DNA of 64,000 nt from Brassica napus (lineage: Eukaryota; Streptophyta; Magnoliopsida; Brassicales; Brassicaceae), in contig NW_026014648.1 in the NCBI RefSeq assembly GCF_020379485.1, forward strand, positions 106,001-170,000, read 5' to 3'. A model generated the notes under the pieces. That model saw only the letters and a list, made by a program, of their open reading frames with translations, did not search any database and had not been told where the DNA came from. The position numbers and the translations under genes were made by a program. Positions 35,312 through 48,390 of this stretch are shown one piece after another. Position 1 is the stretch's first letter; each line of letters opens with the position of its first letter.

Positions 35312-35770
35312 ATGTGCTTCCCATGTTGAGTCAACACGCAACCGAGTCCAGTGTTGGACCCATCCGTGTAGACCACATAAGGTTGGTCTGCCTCCAGAAG
35401 AACCAGGACGGGCGCGCTAGTCAGCATATCTTTAAGTGCGGAGAAACATCTCGTACACTCATCAGACCATGTGAACTTAACGTCCTTCCAAGTCAACCGT
35501 GTCATAGGTTGAGCCAAGCTTGCAAATCCCTTCACAAACTTTCTATAGTAACCTGCCAGGCCTAGGAAGCTTCTAACTTCCGTGGCACTGCATGGTCGGG
35601 GCCAATCCTTGATTGCCCTGATCTTCTCTGGATCCACTGAGACGCCCTGGTCAGAAACAATATGACCGAGGAACCAAATACTCTTTTGCCAAAAACTGCA
35701 CTTGCTGAGTTTAGCAAAGAGTTTGTGCTCTCGTAATCGTTCCAGCATGGCTCTCAAATGTTTCCTATGG
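35312..35770 (-). pseudogene. Captured gypsy RT/RNase H fragment, copy 1
   Basis: About 459 bp read on the minus strand. It covers the RT region just after the (missing) YXDD site ([20 protein letters not shown]), the [18 protein letters not shown] and [20 protein letters not shown] phrases, and the start of RNase H ([20 protein letters not shown]). This resembles Tekay-like Ty3/gypsy. The frame is open but truncated at both ends, and satellite follows directly with no LTR or target duplication. It is a passenger fragment. Confidence 0.9.
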
Positions 35771-38700
35771 ACACACACAGACACACACAGACAGCCACAG
35801 ACGTCCTGTGTGTGCTAACGGACACCTACGGATGTCCTGTGTGTACTGAACACACAGCCCACGTGGAAGGCTCAGCGTGCTGAGTCCAAGGACCAACGTG
35901 CTGATATGTGTACTGATGGACAGCCACATACGTCCTGTGTGTGCTGACCGACACACATGAACACACACGGACAGCTACAGACGTCTTGTGTGTGCTGACG
36001 GACACCCACGGACATCTTGTGTGTGCTGAAGGACAGCCACAGACGTCCTGTGTGTGCTGAAGGACACACATGGACACACACGGACAGCCACAAGCGTTTT
36101 GTGTGTGCTGACGGACACCCACAGATGTCCTTTGTGTACTGAACAGAGAGCTCACATGGGCCAAAATCACCCGAACAGTCCACGGGAAGGGTCAGCGTGC
36201 TGAGTCTAAGGACCAACGTGCTGATATGTGTACTGCTGGACAGCCATGGACGTTCTGTGTGTTCTGGCGGACACACACAGACAGCCACGTACGTCCTGTG
36301 TGTGCTGATGGACACCCACAGACGTCCTGTGTGTGCTGGCGGACACCCACGGACGTCCTGTGTGTACTGAACAGACAGACCACGTGGGACAAAATCACCC
36401 GAACAGTCCACGGGAAGGGCCAGCATGCTGAGTCCAAGGACCAGCGTGCTGATATGTGTACTGAGGGACAGCCACGGACGTCATGTGTGTGCTGACGGAC
36501 ACACACGGACTCACACAGAGACACACGGACTCACACGGACACACACGGACAGCCAGAGACGTCCTGTGTGTGCTGACAGACAGCCACGGAGGTCTTGTGT
36601 GTGCTGGCGGACACCCATGGATGTCCTGTGTGTACTGAACAGACAGCCCACGTGTGCCAAAATCACTCAAACAGTCCACGGGAAGGACCAGCTTGCTGAT
36701 ATGTGTAATGATGGACAGCCACGGACGTCCTGTGTGTGCTGAAGGATAGACACGGACGTCCCGTGTGTGCTGATGGACACCCACAGACGTTGTGTGTGTA
36801 CTGAACAGACAGCCCACGTGGGTTAAAATCAACCGAACAGTCCACGGGAAGGGCCAGCATGCTGAGTCCAAGGACAGCCGTGCTGATATGTGTACTGATG
36901 GACAGCCACAGACGTTCTGTGTGTGCTGACGGACACACACGGACAGCCACAGATGTCTTGTGTGTGCTGGCAGACACCCACAGACGTCCTGTGTGTACTG
37001 AACAGACAGCCTACTTGGACCAAAATCACCCAAACAGTCCACAGGAAGGGTCAGCGTACTGAGTCCAAGGACCAACGTGCTGATATGTGTACTGATGGAC
37101 AGCCACAGATGTCCTGTGTGCTGACAGACACATACAGACACACACACGGACAGCCACAGACGTCCTATGTGTGCTGACGGACACACACGGACAGCCACGG
37201 ACGTCCTGTGTCTGCTAATGGACAGCCACGGACAACCACAGACGTCCTGTGTGTGCTGGCGGACACCAACAGACGTCCTGTATGTACTGAACAGAGAGCC
37301 CACTTGGGCCAAAATCACCTAAAAGTCCACGGGAAGGGTCAGCGTGCTGAGTCGAAGGACCAACGTGTTGATATATGTACTGATGGACAGCCACGGACGT
37401 CCTGTGTGTGCTGACGGACACCCACAGACGTCCTGTGTGTGCTGATGGACACACACGGACAGCCACAGACGTCCTGTGTGTGTTGACGGACAGCCACGGA
37501 CATCCTGTGTGTGCTGGCGGACACCCACAGACATCCTGTGTGTACTGAACAGACAGCCCACGTGGGCCAAAATCACCTAAACAGTCCACGGGAATGGCCA
37601 GGGTCTTGAGTCCAAGGACCAACGTGCTGATATGTGTACTGATGAAAAGCCACGGATGACTTGTGTGTGCTGACGGACACAGACAGACACACACGGACAC
37701 ACACGGACAGCCACGGACGTCCTTTGTGTGCTGGCGGACTCCCACGGACGTCCTGTGTGTACAGAACAGACAGCCCACGTGGGCCAAAATCACCCGAACA
37801 GTCCACAGGAAGGGTCAGCGTGATGAGTCCAAGGACCAACGTGCTGATATGTTTACTGATGGACAGCCAAGGACGTCTTGTGTGTGCTGACGGACACACA
37901 CGGACACACACAAACGTCCTGTGTGTGCTAACGGAAACACATGGACACACACGGACAGCCACGGACGTCCTGTGTTTGCTGATGTACAGCCACGGACAGC
38001 CACAGATGCCTGTGTGTGCTCGCACACCAACAGACTTCCTGTATGTACTGAACAGACAGCCCACTTGGGCCAAAATCACCCAAACAGTCCATGGGAATGG
38101 TCAGCGGGCTGAGTCCAAGGACCAACGTGGTGATATGTGTACTGATGGACAGCCACGGACGTCCTGTGTGTGCTGATGGACACACACGGACAGCCACAGA
38201 CGTCCTGTGCGTGCTGATGGACATACACGGACGTCTTGTGTGTGCTGACGGACACCCAGAGACGTCTTATGTGTACTGAACAGACAGCCCACGTGGGCCA
38301 AAATCACCCGAACAGTCCACGGGAAGGGCCGGCGTGCTGAGTCCAAGGACCAGTGTGCTGATATGTGTACTGATGGACAGCCACAGACGTCCTGTGTGTG
38401 CTGACGGACACCCACAAACGTTCTGTGTGTGCTGACAGACACACACGGACAGCCACAGACGTCCTGTGTGTGTTGACGGACAGCCACGGACGTCCTGTGT
38501 GTGCTGGCGGACACCCACGGACGTCTTGTGTGTACTGAACAGACAGCTCACGTGGGCCAAAATCACCCAAACAGTCCACGGGAATGGCCAGCATCTTGAG
38601 TCCAAGGACCAACGTGCTGATATGTGTACTGATGAACAGCCACAGACGACTTGTGTGTACTGACGGACAAACACGGACAGCCACGGACGTCTTGTGTGTG

Positions 38701-41700
38701 CTGGGGGACTCCCACGGACGTCCTGTGTGTACTGAACAGACAGCCCACATGGGCCAAAATCACCCGAACAGTCCACAGGAAGGGTCAGCGTGCTGAGTCC
38801 AAGGACCAACATGCTGATATGTGTACTGATGGACAGCCACGGATGTCCTGTGTGTGCTGACGGACACACACAGACACACACGGACGTCCTGGGTGTGCTG
38901 ATGTACAGCCAAGGACAGCCACGGACGTCTTGTGTTTGCTGATGTACAGCCACGGACAGCCACAGACGTCCTGTGTGTGCTGGCGGACACCTACGAACGT
39001 CCTGTGTGTACTGACCAGACAGCCCACTTGGGCCAAAATTATCCAAACAGGCCACGGGAAGGGTTAGTGTGCTGAGTTCAAGGACCAAAGTGCTGATATG
39101 TGTACTGATGGACAGCCATGAACGTCCTGTGTCTGCTGATGGACACACACAGACACACACGGACAGCCACAGACGTCCTGTGTGTGCTGACGGACACACA
39201 CAGACGTCCTGTGTGTGCTGACGGACACCCACAGATGTCCTGTGTGTACTGAACAGACAGCCCACGGGAAGGGCCAGCGTGCTGAGTCCAAGGACCAGCG
39301 TGCTGATATGTGTACTGATGGACAGCCACTGACGTCCTGTGTGTGCTGACGGACAAAGACGGACACACACGGACAGCCACGGACGTCCTGTGTGTGCAAG
39401 CGGACACCCACAGACGTCATGGGTGTACTGAACAGACAGCCCACGTGGACCAAAATAACCCAAACAGTCCATGGGAAGGGCCAGCGTGCTGAGTCCAAGG
39501 ACCAATGTGCTGATATGTGTACTGATGGACAGCCACAGACGTCCTGTGTGTGCTGACGGACACTCACGGACACACACGGACAGCCACGGACGTCCTGTGT
39601 GGGCTGACGGACACACAAGGATGTCCTGTATGTGCTAACGGACACCCACGGACGTCATGTGTGTGCTGACGGACACACACGGACACACACAGACACACGC
39701 GGACACACACGGACAGCCACGGACGTCCTGTGTGTGCTGATGGACAGCCACAGACAGCCACGGACGTCCTGTGTGTGCTGACGGACACACACAGACAGAC
39801 ACGGACAGCCACAGACGTCCTGTGTGTGCTGGCGGACACCCACGGACGTCCTTTGTGTACTTAACAGACAGCCCATGTGGGCCAAACTCACTCGAACAGT
39901 CCACGGGAATGGGCAGCGTGCTGAGTCCAAGGACCAACGCGCTGATATGTCTACTGATGGACAGCCACAGACATCATGTGTGTGCTGACGGACACACACG
40001 GACACACACGGACAGCCACGTACATCATGTATTTGCTGACGGACACACACGGACAGCCACGGACGTCCTGTGTGTGCTGACGGACAACTACGGACAGCCA
40101 CAGACTTCATGTGTGTGCTGGCGGACACCCACAGACGTCCTATGTGTACTGAACAGACAGCCCACGTGGGCCAAAATCACTCAAACAGTCCACGAAAAGG
40201 GCCAGCGTGCTGAGTCTAAGAACCAACGTGCTGATATGTGTACTGATGGACAGCCACGGACGTCCTGTTTGTGCTGACGGACACAGACGGACACACACAG
40301 ACACACACGGACAGCCACGGACGTCCTGTGTGTGCTGGCGGACACCTACGGACGTCCTTTGTGTACTGAACAGACAGCCCACGTGGGCCAAAATCACCCG
40401 AACAGTCCACGGGAAGGGTCAGCATGCTGAGTCCAAGGACCAACGCGCTGATATGTATACTGATGGACAACCACGGACATCCTGTGTGTGCTGACGGACA
40501 CACACGGACAGCCACAGATATCCTGTATGTGCTGACGGACACACACAGACACACACGGACAGCCACGGACGTCCTGTGTGTGCTGACGGACAACCACGGA
40601 CAGCCACAGACGTCTTGTGTGTGCTGGCGGACACCCACGAACGTCATGTGTGTACTGAACAGACAGCCCACGTGGGCCAAAATCACCCAAACAATCCACA
40701 GGAACGGCCAGCATGCTGAGTCCAAGGACCAGCGTGCTGATATGTGTACTGATGGACAGCCACGGACGTCCTGTGTGTGCTGACGGACACAGACAGACAC
40801 ACACTGACAGCCACAGACGTCCTGTGTGTGCTGGCGGACACCCACGGACGTCCTGGGTGTACTGAACAGACAGCCCACGTGGACCAAAATAACCCAAACA
40901 GTCCACGGGAAGGGCCAGCGTGCTGAGTCCAAGGACCAATGTGCTAATATGTGTACTGATGGACAGCCACGGATGTCCTGCATGTGCTGACGGACACACA
41001 CGGAGACACACAGACAGCCACGAACGTCCTGTGTGGGCTGACGGACACACAAGGATGTCCTGTCTGTGCTAACGGACACCCACGGACGTCATGTGTGTGC
41101 TGACGGACACACACGGACACACACGGACACACACGGAGACACACGGAAAGCCACGGACGTCCTGTGTGTGCTGATGGAAAGCCACAGACAGCCACGGACG
41201 TCCTGTGTGTACTGGCGGACACCCACGGACATCCTGTGTGTACTGAGCAGACAGGCCACATGGGCCAAAATCACCCAAACAATCCACGGGAAGGGCCAGC
41301 GTGCTGAGTCCATGGACCAACGTGCTGATATGTGTACTGATGGACAGCCACGGACGTCCTGTGTGTGCTGACGGACACACACAGACAGACACGGACAGCC
41401 ACAGACGTCCTGTGTGTGCTGGCGGACACCCACGGACGTCCTTTGTGTACTTAACAGACAGCCCATGTGGGCCAAAATCACTCGAACAGTCCACGGGAAT
41501 GGTCAGCGTGCTGAGTCCAAGGACCAACGCGCTGATATGTCTACTGATGGACAGCAACAGACATCATGTGTGTGCTGACGGACACACACGGACACACACG
41601 GACAGCCACGGACATCCTGTGTGTGCTGACGGACACACACAGACAGACACGGACAGCCACAGACGTCCTGTGTGTGCTGGCGGACACCTACTGTCGTCCT

Positions 41701-44700
41701 TTGTGTACTGAACAGACAGCCCACGTGGGCCAAAATCACCCGAACAGTCCACGGGAAGCGTCAGCATGCTGAGTCCAAGGACCAACGCGCTGATATGTGT
41801 ACTGATGGACAACCACGGACATCCTGTGTGTGCTGACGGACACACACGGACAGCCACGGATGTCCTGTATGTGCTGACGGACACACACAGACACACACGG
41901 ACAGCCACGGACGTCCTGTGTGTGCTGACGGACAGCCACGGACAGCCACAGACGTCTTGTGTGTGCTGGCGGACACCCACGGACGTCATGTGTGTACTGA
42001 ACAGACAGCCCACGTGGGCCAAAATCACCCAAACAATCCACGGGAACGGCCAGCGTGCTGAGTCCAAGGACCAGCGTGCTGATATGTGTACTGATGGACA
42101 GCCACGGACGTCCTGTGTGTGCTGACGGACACAGACAGACACACACTGACAGCCACAGACGTCCTGTGTGTGCTGGCGGACACCCACGGACGTCCTGGGT
42201 GTACTGAACAGACAGCCCACGTGGACCAAAATAACCCAAACAGTCCACGGGAAGGGCCATTGTGCTGAGTCCAAGGACCAATGTGCTAATATGTGTACTG
42301 ATGGACAGCCACAGATGTCCTGCATGTGCTGACGGACACACACGGACACACACGGACAGCCACGGACGTCCTGTGTGGGCTGACAGACAAACAAGGATGT
42401 CTTGTCTGTGCTAACGGACACCCACGGACGTCCTGTGTGTGCTGACGAACACACACGGACACACACAGACACGCACGGACACAAACGGACAGCCACAGAC
42501 GTCCTGTGTGTGCTGATGGACAGCCACAGACAGCCACGGACGTCCTGTGTGTACTGGCGGACACCCACGGACATCCTGTGTGTACTGAGCAGACAGCCCA
42601 CATGGGCCAAAATCACCCAAACAATCCACGGGAAGGGCCAGCGTGCTGAGTCCAAGGACCAACGTGCTGATATGTGTACTGATGAACAGCCACGGACGTC
42701 ATGTGTGTGCTGACGAACTCACACAGACAGACACGGACAGCCACAGACGTCCTGTGTGTGCTGGCGGACAGCCACGGACGTCCTGTGTGTGCTGACGGAC
42801 AACCACGGACAGCCACAGTCGTCTTGTGTGTGCTGGCGGACACCCACGGACGTCATGTGTGTACTGAACAGACAGCCCACGTGGGCCAAAATCACCCAAA
42901 CAATCCACAGGAACGGCCAGCGTGCTGAGTCCAAGGACCAGCGTGCTGATATGTGTACTGATGGACAGCCACGGACGTCCTGTGTTTGCTGACGGACACA
43001 GACAGACACACACTGACAGCCACAGACGTCCTGTGTGTGCTGGCGGACACCCATGGACGTCCTGGGTGTACTGAACAGACAGCCCACGTGGACCAAAATA
43101 ACCCAAACAGTCCACGGGAAGGGCCAGCGTGCTGAGTCCAAGGACCAATGTGCTAATATGTGTACTGATGGACAGCCACGGATGTCCTGCATGTGCTGAC
43201 GGACACACACAGAGACACACAGACAGCCACGAACGTCCTGTGTGGGCTGACGGACACACAAGGATGTCCTGTCTGTGCTAACGGACACCCACGGACGTCA
43301 TGTGTGTGCTGACGGACACACACGGACACACACAGACACACACGGAGACACACGGACAGCCACGGACGTCCTGTGTGTGCTGATGGACAGCCACAGACAG
43401 TCACGGACGTCCTGTGTGTACTGGCGGACACCCACGGACATCCTGTGTGTACTGAGCAGACAGGCCACATGGGCCAAAATCATCCAAACAATCCACGGGA
43501 AGGGCCAGCGTGCTGAGTCCATGGACCAACGTGCTGATATGTGTACTGATGGACAGCCACGGACGTCCTGTGTGTGCTGGCGGACACACACAGACAGACA
43601 CGGACAGCCACAGACGTCCTGTGTGTGCTGGCGGACACCCACAGACGTCCTTTGTGTACTTAACAGACAACCCATGTGGGCCAAAATCACTCGAACAGTC
43701 CACGGGAATGGTCAGCGTGCTGAGTCCAAGGACCAACGCGCTGATATGTCTACTGATGGACAGCAACAGACATCATGTGTGTGCTGACGGACACACACGG
43801 ACACACACGGACAGCCACGGACGTCCTGTGTGTGCTGACGGACACACACAGACAGACACGGACAGCCACAGACGTCCTGTGTGTGCTGGCGGACACCTAC
43901 GGACGTCCTTTGTGTACTGAACAGACAGCCCACGTAGGCCAAAATCACCCGAACAGTCCACGGGAAGGGTCAGCATGCTGAGTCCAAGGACCAACGCGCT
44001 GATATGTGTACTGATGGACAACCACGGACATCCTGTGTGTGCTGACGGACACACACGGACAGCCACGGATGTCCTGTATGTGCTGACGGACACACACAGA
44101 CACACACGGACAGCCACGGACGTCCTGTGTGTGCAGACGGACAGCCACGGACAGCCACAGACGTCTTGTGTGTGCTGGCGGACACCCACGGACGTCATGT
44201 GTGTACTGAACAGACAGCCCACGTGGGCCAAAATCACCCAAACAATCCACGGGAACGGCCAGCATGCTGAGTCCAAGGACCAGCGTGCTGATATGTGTAC
44301 TGATGGACAGCCACGGACGTCCTGTGTGTGCTGACGGACACTGACAGACACACACTGACAGCCACAGACGTCCCGTGTGTGCTGGCGGACACCCACGGAC
44401 GTCCTGGGTGTACTGAACAGACAGCCCACGTGGACCAAAATAACCCAAACAGTCCACGGGAAGGGCCAGTGTGCTGAGTCCAAGGACCAATGTGCTAATA
44501 TGTGTACTGATGGACAGCCACAGATGTCCTGCATGTGCTGACGGACACACACGGACACACACGGACAGCCACGGACGTCCTGTGTGGGCTGACGGACACA
44601 CAAGGATGTCCTGTCTGTGCTAACGGACACCCACGGACGTCCTGTGTGTGCTGACGGACACACACGGACACACACAGACACGCACGGACACAAACAGACA

Positions 44701-46581
44701 GCCACATACGTCCTGTGTGTGCTGATGGACAGCCACAGACAGCCACGGACGTCCTGTGTGTACTGGCGGACACCCACGGACATCCTGTGTGTACTGAGCA
44801 GACAGCCCACACGGGCCAAAATCACCCAAACAATCCACGGGAAGGGCCAGCGTGCTGAGTCCAAGGACCAACGTGCTGATATGTGTACTGATGAACAGCC
44901 ACGGACGTCATGTGTGTGCTGCCGGACTCACACAGACAGACACGGACAGCCACAGACGTCCTGTGTGTGCTGGCGGACACCTACGGACGTCCTTTGTTTA
45001 CTGAACAGACAGCCCATGTGGGCCAAAATCACTCGAACAGTCCGCGGGAAGGGTCAGCATGCTGAGTCCAAGGACCAACGCGCTGATATGTGAACTGATG
45101 GACAACCACGGACATCCTGTGTGTGCTGACGGACACACATGGACACACACGGACAGCCACGGACATCATGTATGTGCTGACGGACACACACATACACACA
45201 CAGACACACACGGACAGCCATGGACGTCCTAAGTGTGCTGACGGACAGCCACGGACAGCCACAGACGTCTTGTGTGTGCTGGCGGACACCCACGGACGTC
45301 ATGTGTGTACTAACCAGACAGCCCATGTGGGCCAAAATCACCAAAACAATCCACGGGAAGGGCCAGCGTGCTGAGTCCAAGGACCATTGTGCTGATATGT
45401 GTACTGATGGACAGCCACGGACGTCCTGTGTGTGCTGACGGACACAGACGGACACACACGGACAGCCACGGACGTCCTGTGTTTGCTGGCAGACACCCAC
45501 AGATGTCCTGTGTGTACTGAACAGACAGCCCACGTGGACCAAAATCAGCAAAACAGTCGAAGGAAGGGCCAGCGTGCTGAGTCCAAGGACCAATGTGCTG
45601 ATTTGTGTACTGATGGATAGCCATGGACGTCCTGTGTGTGCTGACGGACACACACAAACACACACGGACGTTATGTCTGTGCTAACAGACACCCACAGAC
45701 ACCCACAGACATCCTATGTGTGCTGACGGACAAACACGGACACATACGGATAGCCACGGATGTCCTGTGTGTGCTGATGGACAGCCACAGACAAACACAG
45801 ACGTCCTGTGTGTCCTGGCGGACACCCACGGATGTCCTGTGTGTACTGAGCAGACAGCCCACGTGGGCCAAAATAACCCAAACAATCCACGTGAAGGGCC
45901 AGCGTGCTGAGTCCAAGGACCAACGTGCTGATATGTGTACTGATGGACAGCCACGGACGTCCTCTGTGTGCTGACGGATACAGACGGACACAGACAGACA
46001 GACATGGACAGCCACAGACGTCCTGTGTGTGCTGGCGGACACCCACGGATGTCCTTTGTGTACTGAACAGACAGCCCACGTGGGCCAAAATCACTCGAAC
46101 AGTCCACGGGAAGGGTCAACGTGCTGAGTCCAAGGACCAACGCGCTGATATGTGTATTGATGGACAGCCATGGACTTCCTGTGTGTGCGACGGACACACA
46201 TGGACACACACGGACAGCCACGGACGTCCTGTATTTGCTGACGGACACACACAGACACACACGTACAGCCACGGACGTCCTGTGTGTGCTAACGTACAGC
46301 CACGGACAGCCACAAACAGCCACAGACGTCCTGTGTGTTCTGGCGGACACCCACGGACGTCCTGTGTGTACTGAACAGACAGCCCACGTGGGCCAAAATC
46401 ACCCAAAGAGTCCACGGGAAGGGCCAGCGTGCTGAGCCCAAGGACCAACGTGCTGATATGTGTACTGCTAGACAGCCACTGATGTCCTGTGTGTGCTGAC
46501 GGACACACACGGATGTCCTATCTGTGCTGACGGACACACACGGACAGCCACATACGTCATGTGTGTGTTGACGGACAGCCA
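35771..46581. repeat. Satellite array, segment F
   Basis: 10.8 kb, the longest uninterrupted stretch. Core spacing from 39.4 kb is about 430, 290, 218, 290, 209, 373, 210, 260, 290, 208, 379, 278, 207, 381, 209, 258, 290, 207, 380 and 208 bp, showing higher-order periodicity. Between 36 and 39 kb the monomers are more diverged and resemble 22-23 kb. No gene; minus-strand frames of up to 449 codons (38267-39616) are translations of the repeat. Confidence 0.94.
41250..45015. repeat. Higher-order repeat, ~2.21-kb period
   Basis: Sequence from about 41250 recurs near 43463 with an offset of about 2,209 bp and few differences, e.g. the CATGGACCAACG variant (41311/43520), the TCTACTGATGGACAGCAACAG variant and GGGTGTACTGAACAGAC (42198/44407). 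Within it, a module at 42010-42597 also matches 40668-41250 (offset 1,342) and 42875-43463 (offset about 866). The HOR therefore contains a 1.34-kb and a 0.87-kb module. Recent unequal exchange or conversion is implied. Confidence 0.82.
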
Positions 46582-46973
46582 ATGACCTTCCCATGTTGAG
46601 TCAACACGCAACGGAGACCAGTGTTGGACGCATCCGTGTAGACCACATAAGGTTGGTCTGCCTCCGGAAGAAACAGGACAGGCGCGCTAGTCAGCATATC
46701 CTTAAGTGCGGAGAAACCTCTCGTACACTCATCAGACCATGTGAACTTAATGTCCTTCCAAGTCAACCGTGTCATAGGTTGAGCAAAGCTTGCAAATCCC
46801 TTCACAAACTTTCTATAGTAACCTGCCAGCCCTAGGAAGCTTCTAACTTCCGTGGCACTGCATGGTCGGGGCCAATACTCAATACTCTTTTGCCAAAAAA
46901 CTGCACTTGCTGAGTTTAGCAAAGAGTTTGTGCTCTCGTAATCGTTCCAGCATGTCTCTCAAATGTTTCCGAT
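46582..46973 (-). pseudogene. Captured gypsy RT/RNase H fragment, copy 2
   Basis: The same fragment as at 35312-35770, with the same satellite joins at both ends (GACGGACAGCCAATG on the left, TTTCCGATGGACACACAC on the right). About 67 bp are missing at GGGGCCAAT|ACTCAATACTC, which shifts the frame. Shared junctions show one capture followed by duplication with the satellite. Confidence 0.9.
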
Positions 46974-48050
46974 GGACACACACGGACACACACAGACAGC
47001 CACGGACGTCATGTGTGTGCTGACGGACACCTACGGATGTCCTGTGTGTACTGCACAGACAGCCCACGTGGCCAAAATCACCAGAACAGTCCACGGGAAG
47101 GCTCAGCGTGCTGATTCCAAGGACCAACGTGCTGATATGTGTACTGATGAACAGCCACGGACGTCCTGTGTGTGCGGACGGACACACACGGACACGCACG
47201 GACAGCCACGGACGTCTTATGTGTGCTGACAGACACCCACAGACGTCCTGTGTGTGCTGACGGACAGCCACGGACGTCCTGTGTGTGGTGAAGGACACAC
47301 ATGGACACACACGGACAGCCACAAACGTCCTGTGTGTGCTGACGGACACACAGTGACATCCTGTGTGTGCTGACAGACACCCACGGACGTCCTGTGTGTA
47401 CTGAACAGACAGCCCACGTGGGCCAAAATCACCCGAACAGTCCACGGGAAGGGTCAGCGTGCTGATTCCAAGGACCAACGTGCGGATATGTGTACTGCTG
47501 GACAGCCATGGATGTTCTGTGTGTGCTGGCGGACACACACGGACAGCCACGTACGTCCTGTGTGTGCTGACGGACACTCACGGACGTCCTGTGTGTGCTG
47601 GCGGACGCCCACAGATGTCCTGTGTGTACTGAACAGACAGACCACGTGGGCCAAAATCACCCAAACAGTCCACGGGAAGGGCCAGCGTGCTGATATGTGT
47701 ACTGAGGGACAGCCACAGACGTCATGTGTGTGCTGACGGAGACACACGGACTCACACGGACACACACGGACAGCCACGGACGTTCTGTGTGTGCTGACGG
47801 ACAGCCACAGACGTCATGTGTGTGCTGGCGGACACCCACGGACGTCTTGTGTGTACTGAACAGACGGCCCACGTGGGCCAAAATCACTCAAACAGTCCAC
47901 GGGAAGGACCAGCTTGCTGATATGTGTAATGATGGACAGCCACGGACGTCCTGTGTGTGCTGACGGACACACACGGACGTTTGTGTGTACTGAACAGACA
48001 GCCCACGTGAGCCAAAATCACCCACGGACAGCCAAAATCACCCGAGAAGC
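46974..48050. repeat. Satellite array, segment G, fading into rDNA upstream spacer
   Basis: Final ~1.1 kb of monomers. The last copies are shortened, and CCAAAATCACCC appears twice at close spacing (48012 and 48032) before GAGAAGCCAAAAATTC. The transition is gradual and lacks an element border or target duplication, consistent with a natural spacer edge. Confidence 0.88.
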
Positions 48051-48379
48051 CAAAAATTCAAAAATTAATATTTTTGAAGAAAGTTTTCAGAAAGGAAACA
48101 TCAAAAATATGTCAACAAAGAGTTTAGAATGTCAAGTGTTGATCAAAAGTTTCTGTAGACATTCGTTTAGACCACGAAAGCCCGAACTTTGTAGCATGCA
48201 AAAGACATGGTTAGAAGCAAAAGAAAATAATGTAAATTTACCAGAAAATAGCTTTAACCATTCTTATGAAGCATGCAAAAACTCAGATTCAAATTCGAAG
48301 TATTTTTGTTTTTACATTAAAAATACTCCCGGAACACAACCAATGTCTACTGGTGCCAGCTGAAAAAAAGTGTTTTGTC
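48051..48379 (+). other. 45S rDNA upstream promoter region (intergenic spacer)
   Basis: 329 bp of A/T-rich unique sequence between the satellite and the core promoter, with two GCATGCAAAA motifs (48194, 48271). It occupies the place of the upstream control region of a plant rRNA gene. The frame open through it (to 48363) has no domain and is rejected as a gene. Confidence 0.7.
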
Positions 48380-48390
48380 TATATAAGGGG
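48380..48390 (+). promoter_or_regulatory. RNA polymerase I core promoter of 45S rDNA
   Basis: TATATAAGGGG, within GTCTATATAAGGGG, matches the conserved plant Pol I initiator TATATA(A/G)GGGG. Start of transcription would be about 48386, 733 bp before the 18S. The motif is intact although the 18S downstream is degenerate. Confidence 0.85.

Noticed and set aside
1..48050. CRISPR array.
   Set aside because: Repeat spacing is irregular, spacers are themselves repeats, and the sequence is plant nuclear.
1..48050. Canonical Brassica centromeric satellite (about 176 bp).
   Set aside because: Monomers here are 207-430 bp with GC-rich ACGGACGTCC subrepeats; nothing resembles the A/T-rich 176-bp family as I remember it.
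1..48050. Spacer promoters (extra Pol I initiators) within the satellite.
   Set aside because: I found no TATATAAGGGG-like motif in the monomers; the only one is at 48380.
48051..48363. 149-codon plus-strand frame crossing the satellite end.
   Set aside because: It joins satellite and spacer just before a Pol I promoter and has no domain.
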